64,000 nucleotides of DNA from NCBI RefSeq assembly GCF_000261365.1, contig NZ_AJVC01000003.1:372001-436000 (forward strand), read 5' to 3'. Of the stretch, positions 63,941 to 64,000 are shown piece after piece (the first letter of the stretch is position 1; each line of letters starts with the position of its first letter). The stretch is from Herbaspirillum sp. GW103. Its GTDB lineage: Bacteria > Pseudomonadota > Gammaproteobacteria > Burkholderiales > Burkholderiaceae_D. The notes beneath the pieces were generated by a model, which was given only the letters and a program-made list of their open reading frames with translations, had not been told where the DNA came from and made no database searches. Position numbers and translations under genes: made by a program.

Positions 63941-64000
63941 ATGAAGTGGAAACCGGAAGTGGGAAAAGACGTCAAGAGCCCCTGTGTCTCGCTGTGCAAG
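63941..64000 (+). CDS. DUF1289 domain-containing protein, N-terminal 20 codons
   Basis: The window ends inside a gene: ATG 63941 opens MKWKPEVGKDVKSPCVSLCK, and 'SPCVSLC' is the start of the small cysteine-rich DUF1289 domain. The full family is 60-90 residues and thought to bind a metal or iron-sulfur cluster. The frame is open to the last base. The ribosome site is weak, so the exact start is uncertain. Confidence 0.6.
   Translation, partial: MKWKPEVGKDVKSPCVSLCK

Noticed and set aside
63694..63999. A 101-codon minus-strand frame at the window end
   Set aside because: It overlaps the terminator hairpin and the start of the DUF1289 gene and has no recognisable protein features.

Overview
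The window is about 64 kb of GC-rich chromosomal DNA that reads as a betaproteobacterium, most likely Oxalobacteraceae and Herbaspirillum-like. This is inferred from a phasin gene (PHB storage), a near-match upstream of it to the PhbF consensus known from Herbaspirillum seropedicae, the ssuEADCBF sulfonate operon, and many ABC amino-acid transporters. There are no rRNA or tRNA genes, no CRISPR array and no prophage.

Layout. 1-9.2 kb: housekeeping and accessory genes (deacetylase tail, fatty acid hydroxylase/sterol desaturase family protein, EI24 membrane protein, MoCF/CinA-type protein, phasin, HDAC-like deacetylase, EamA exporter, MmyB-type regulator divergent from a methyltransferase, PBP7-type peptidase). 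9.2-21.3 kb: a sulfur-supply supercluster. An IclR regulator diverges from a sulfate-binding protein gene, followed by ssuE-A-D-C-B-F (sulfonate uptake and desulfonation), a small hydrolase, cysT-cysW-cysA (sulfate permease) and a CysB/Cbl-type LysR regulator. 21.3-24.4 kb: a tiny unknown protein, an M15 peptidase, a small lipoprotein, a candidate sRNA and a phosphodiester glycosidase. 24.7-29.7 kb: a complete branched-chain amino acid transporter (livJ-H-M-G-F). 29.9-34.5 kb: a polar amino-acid binding protein, an MFS exporter, a Q-rich small protein, and hppD divergent from an Lrp-type regulator. 34.7-37.4 kb: an alkylation-response operon (ada, lipoprotein hydrolase, alkB) behind an Ada box.

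37.5-45.3 kb is the unusual part: a degenerate contact-dependent inhibition (CDI)/two-partner-secretion island. A 5'-truncated tpsB transporter gene lies head-to-head with fragments of cdiA. A 384-bp perfect direct repeat marks recombination. After the cdiA fragments comes a run of AT-rich orphan toxin tails and immunity genes (an unknown one, a DUF596-like one, MafI-like, a toxin/immunity pair, an Imm8-like gene broken by a 268-bp MITE, and Imm35-like). There is no full-length cdiA in the window. I read it as an immunity-gene 'graveyard' or reservoir built by serial displacement of toxin cassettes.

45.4-57.2 kb: SMP-30 lactonase, EamA exporter divergent from an AraC regulator, a chemotaxis receptor with a tandem-repeat tail, dadA divergent from an Lrp regulator, an FdhF/YdeP molybdoenzyme with a small winged-helix partner, and a MocR regulator divergent from a GST. 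57.3-62.2 kb: an apparently Fur-controlled extracytosolic flavin/electron-transfer locus (PepSY membrane protein, DUF2271 protein with a flavinylation-like motif, DUF4198 protein, ApbE, membrane-anchored flavodoxin reductase). 62.3-64 kb: a CNNM/CorC-type membrane protein and the first 20 codons of a DUF1289 protein.

All family assignments come from reading motifs in the translations. No database search was possible.
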